NCBI GenBank assembly: GCA_016719165.1
Contig: JADKAJ010000001.1
Location: 1 to 64,000, forward strand
Direction of reading: 5' to 3'
Length of the DNA stretch: 64,000 nt
Source of the DNA: Chitinophagaceae bacterium
Lineage (GTDB): Bacteria; Bacteroidota; Bacteroidia; Chitinophagales; Chitinophagaceae
In this document: one piece after another, positions 61,568 through 64,000 of the stretch
Layout of the letters: each line of letters opens with the position of its first letter
Position numbering within the stretch: the stretch's first letter is position 1
The notes under the pieces: generated by a model
Told to the model about the DNA's origin: nothing
Databases searched by the model: none
What the model saw: only the letters and a program-made list of their open reading frames with translations
Made by a program: the position numbers and the translations under genes

Positions 61568-63600
61568 GAAGTGCAGTCTTAATATTATTGACAATTCTCC
61601 TTTCGCTGTACTCTTATGCCCAGGAAATTCCTGTTAGTACGGAACAGCAATTAGAAAACCTGGCTGATGCCGACCAGGCAGAAACAGAGGATGATTCGTT
61701 TCTGCAGGAGCTTGAGTATTTCAGAAAGAATCCACTTAATTTAAATAATGCTGAGGCAGAAGAGCTGAAGCTATTAAGAATATTAACTGATCTGCAAATT
61801 GCGAACCTGGTAGCCTATCGCAAATTATTTGGAAAACTTCTAAGTGTATATGAATTACAGGCGGTACCTGCATGGGATATTATAACGATCAGAAAATTAC
61901 TGCCGTTTATGACTGTCTCATCATCTTTATCATTACCAGAAGCGGGTAAAAGATTCAAAGACGGAGAAAATAGTTTATTGCTCCGGTTATCACAAGTATT
62001 GGAAAGATCAAAAGGATTTGATAATGCAATAACCGGCACAAAATATTTAGGAAGCCCGCAGCGATTGTTTCTGCGCTACCGGTATACCTATAAAAATTTA
62101 TTGCAGTTTGGTCTGGTCGGTGATAAAGATGCAGGAGAACAGTTCTTAAAAGGAGCGCAGCGATATGGCTTTGATTTTTATTCTTTTCATCTTTTCGCCC
62201 GGAAAATCGGGGTGATACAGGCATTGGCCATTGGCGATTTTACAGTCAATATGGGTCAGGGTCTTATACAATGGCAAAGCCTTGCCTTTAAAAAAAGTGT
62301 GGATGTAATGGGAGTGAAGCGACAGGCTGCAGTGCTGCGCCCTTATAGTTCTGCCGGGGAATTTAATTATCATCGCGGCGCTGGCATTACAATACGAAAG
62401 GGGAGTTTTGAAACCACCGTATTTGCTTCACTACGAAAAGTGAGTGCCAATTTTGTAGCTGATACTGTCAACAACGAAGAGTATATTTCTTCTTTTCTGA
62501 CTTCAGGATATCACCGTACCAATAGTGAAATAACAGACAGGAACAGGATTACCCAAACAGCATTTGGTGGTAATATTATATACCGGGGGAATCGCTGGCA
62601 TCTCGGTGTTAATAGTATTTATTATAATTTTTCTTTCCCGGTACAGAAAAGAGATGAGCCATATAATCTTTATGCCATTAGTGGAAAGAACTGGTACAAC
62701 TTCAGTATCGACTATAGTTACACGTACAAAAACCTTCATTTGTTTGGGGAAGCAGCTTCGGATAAAAATTTCAACAAAGCTTTTATCAATGGACTACTGA
62801 TCAGTGTGGATCCCAATGTCGATCTGTCATTTGTTCAACGAACGATCAGTGCCGCTTACCAGTCTGTCAACGGGAATGCATTTACAGAAAATACATATCC
62901 GACTAATGAATCAGGTTTTTACGCCGGTATCAGCATCCGTCCGGGTATTGGATGGCGTATAGATGCATATAGTGATATTTTCAAATTTCCCTGGCTCAAA
63001 TACCTGGTAGATGCTCCAAGCAGTGGTAAAGATTTTCTTGCCCAACTTACCTATACTCCCAACCGGCAAACAGAGATGTATACAAGATTCAGGAATGAAA
63101 CTAAAAAGGGGAATCAACCCGGCAACCTGACTACAACTAATTTTTTGGTTTCATTACCCCGGCAAAGCTGGCGGACTCAGGTTAATTATAAGCTTAATAC
63201 CACCATTAGTCTGCGAAACCGGGTGGAGCTTATGTGGTTTGACAGAAAAGGGGAAAACAGCGAAAAAGGGTTTTTAACCTTTGTTGATGTTGTATATAAG
63301 CCTATGCTGAAGCCGTTCTCAGGTATAATCCGGCTACAATATTTTGAGACAGATGATTATAATTCAAGAATTTATGCTTACGAAAATGATGTTTTATACA
63401 GCTATTCAATACCTGCTTTTTTTGATAAAGGTTTTCGTTATTATATAAGCTTAAATTATGATTGGGGAAAAAAGCTCACATTTTGGCTTCGCTGGGCCCA
63501 AACTATTTACAAAAACAGGGACACAGTCGGTTCGGGTCTGGATGAAATACCCGGAAATCGGCGATCTGAAGTGAAATTCCAGGTCAGGGTTTTATTTTAG
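61564..63600 (+). CDS. Helix-hairpin-helix protein with C-terminal outer-membrane barrel
   Basis: 678 residues with a signal peptide (AVLILLTILLSLYSYAQE). An HhH segment of ComEA type is at about residues 45-110 (FRKNPLNLNNAEAEELKLLR, LVAYRKLFGKLLSVYELQAV), followed by a beta-rich remainder with aromatic strand ends up to SEVKFQVRVLF. The pair with a PorV-like barrel is recurrent in Bacteroidota in my recollection. DNA binding or uptake at the outer membrane is a possible role, not shown. Confidence 0.85.
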   Translation: MRSAVLILLTILLSLYSYAQEIPVSTEQQLENLADADQAETEDDSFLQELEYFRKNPLNLNNAEAEELKLLRILTDLQIANLVAYRKLFGKLLSVYELQAVPAWDIITIRKLLPFMTVSSSLSLPEAGKRFKDGENSLLLRLSQVLERSKGFDNAITGTKYLGSPQRLFLRYRYTYKNLLQFGLVGDKDAGEQFLKGAQRYGFDFYSFHLFARKIGVIQALAIGDFTVNMGQGLIQWQSLAFKKSVDVMGVKRQAAVLRPYSSAGEFNYHRGAGITIRKGSFETTVFASLRKVSANFVADTVNNEEYISSFLTSGYHRTNSEITDRNRITQTAFGGNIIYRGNRWHLGVNSIYYNFSFPVQKRDEPYNLYAISGKNWYNFSIDYSYTYKNLHLFGEAASDKNFNKAFINGLLISVDPNVDLSFVQRTISAAYQSVNGNAFTENTYPTNESGFYAGISIRPGIGWRIDAYSDIFKFPWLKYLVDAPSSGKDFLAQLTYTPNRQTEMYTRFRNETKKGNQPGNLTTTNFLVSLPRQSWRTQVNYKLNTTISLRNRVELMWFDRKGENSEKGFLTFVDVVYKPMLKPFSGIIRLQYFETDDYNSRIYAYENDVLYSYSIPAFFDKGFRYYISLNYDWGKKLTFWLRWAQTIYKNRDTVGSGLDEIPGNRRSEVKFQVRVLF

Positions 63601-63773
63601 TACTAATGCTCGTTCAATATTTTTTGCTGATTTTTAACTAATTGTTAAAAAAAAAATTAACTTGCCGCAGCATTTTAGGACGCATCTATGTCTTAAATAA
63701 CATCCTTACCCCTGAAAATTTAACGGTTTTCCCTGATAATCAATGCTTTTAAATTTTAAAAATTAACGTTAAC

Positions 63774-64000
63774 ATGAGAAAAATCGCATCACTGTTTACG
63801 ATGCTAATGCTGTTTTCTGCTTTAGCATTTGGTCAAAACCGGACGATTACCGGTACTGTGACCGATGAAACTGGTGCTCCACTACCCGGAGCTTCCGTTA
63901 GAATCGAAGGAACCCGTACAGGTGTGGCTGCTGACAATAATGGTCAGTTCCGCATTCTGGCTAAAACGGGGGATGTACTCGTTGTTTCAGGCGCTGGTCT
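63774..64000 (+). CDS. SusC/RagA-type TonB-dependent receptor (5' part)
   Basis: The first 75 residues, cut by the window end. Signal peptide (MRKIASLFTMLMLFSALAFG) followed by the CarboxypepD_reg-like start of SusC proteins (TITGTVTDETGAPLPGASVR, IEGTRTGVAADNNGQFRILA). Such receptors import glycans or peptides with a SusD partner, expected downstream of the window. Confidence 0.9.
   Translation, partial: MRKIASLFTMLMLFSALAFGQNRTITGTVTDETGAPLPGASVRIEGTRTGVAADNNGQFRILAKTGDVLVVSGAG

Overview
The window is a chromosomal segment of a Bacteroidota bacterium, most likely Chitinophagaceae (inference). It carries a 2446-residue SprA, two proteins ending in the type B sorting domain of the type IX secretion system (T9SS), an OmpA protein with PorE-like architecture, the start of a SusC-type receptor and Bacteroidota-style Rhs proteins.

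Left flank (1-6456): a LuxR-type two-component pair whose kinase looks frameshifted, a GNAT acetyltransferase, a serine hydrolase, a Cys/Met-metabolism PLP enzyme, a DinB protein and a HigBA-type toxin-antitoxin pair. Right flank (33454-64000): housekeeping and envelope genes (fabH, ruvA, sprA, lnt, guaB, dprA, queE, folD, a PorE-like gene, two type B T9SS cargo proteins, an HhH/barrel pair, and the 5' end of a SusC gene).

Centre (about 6.5-33.4 kb): the remarkable part. A 5'-truncated Rhs gene is followed by ten same-strand orphan cassettes and one inverted cassette. Each cassette restarts at the same point of the Rhs core (YPGGMLMP), continues through 60-80 residues of core into a different C-terminal toxin tip, and is followed by a small, often lipoprotein or signal-peptide-bearing, probable immunity gene. 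Nearly every cassette is preceded by a related non-coding spacer of about 100-190 bp. The main spacer family contains a bulged imperfect inverted repeat, and all end in the same stretch joining the core. One spacer is fused directly to the 3' end of another, which looks like an excision scar. Several spacer edges cut off opposite-strand genes. A complete tyrosine recombinase (32340-33428) lies at the far end beside the inverted cassette. A Fic protein with 10-bp iterons, an orphan GIY-YIG tip with a nonsense-mutated Imm26-like partner, and XRE regulator remnants are embedded in the array.

Hypothesis: this is an integron-like or gene-conversion-driven reservoir of Rhs toxin tips and immunity genes. 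Tips could be swapped into an expressed Rhs gene by recombination at the spacer/YPGGM junction, possibly using the adjacent recombinase. The repeats, scar and cassette layout are seen directly. The mechanism and the recombinase's role are inference. Several parts are broken (truncated Rhs N-terminus, frameshifted inverted tip, nonsense-mutated immunity gene), so part of the array may be decaying.
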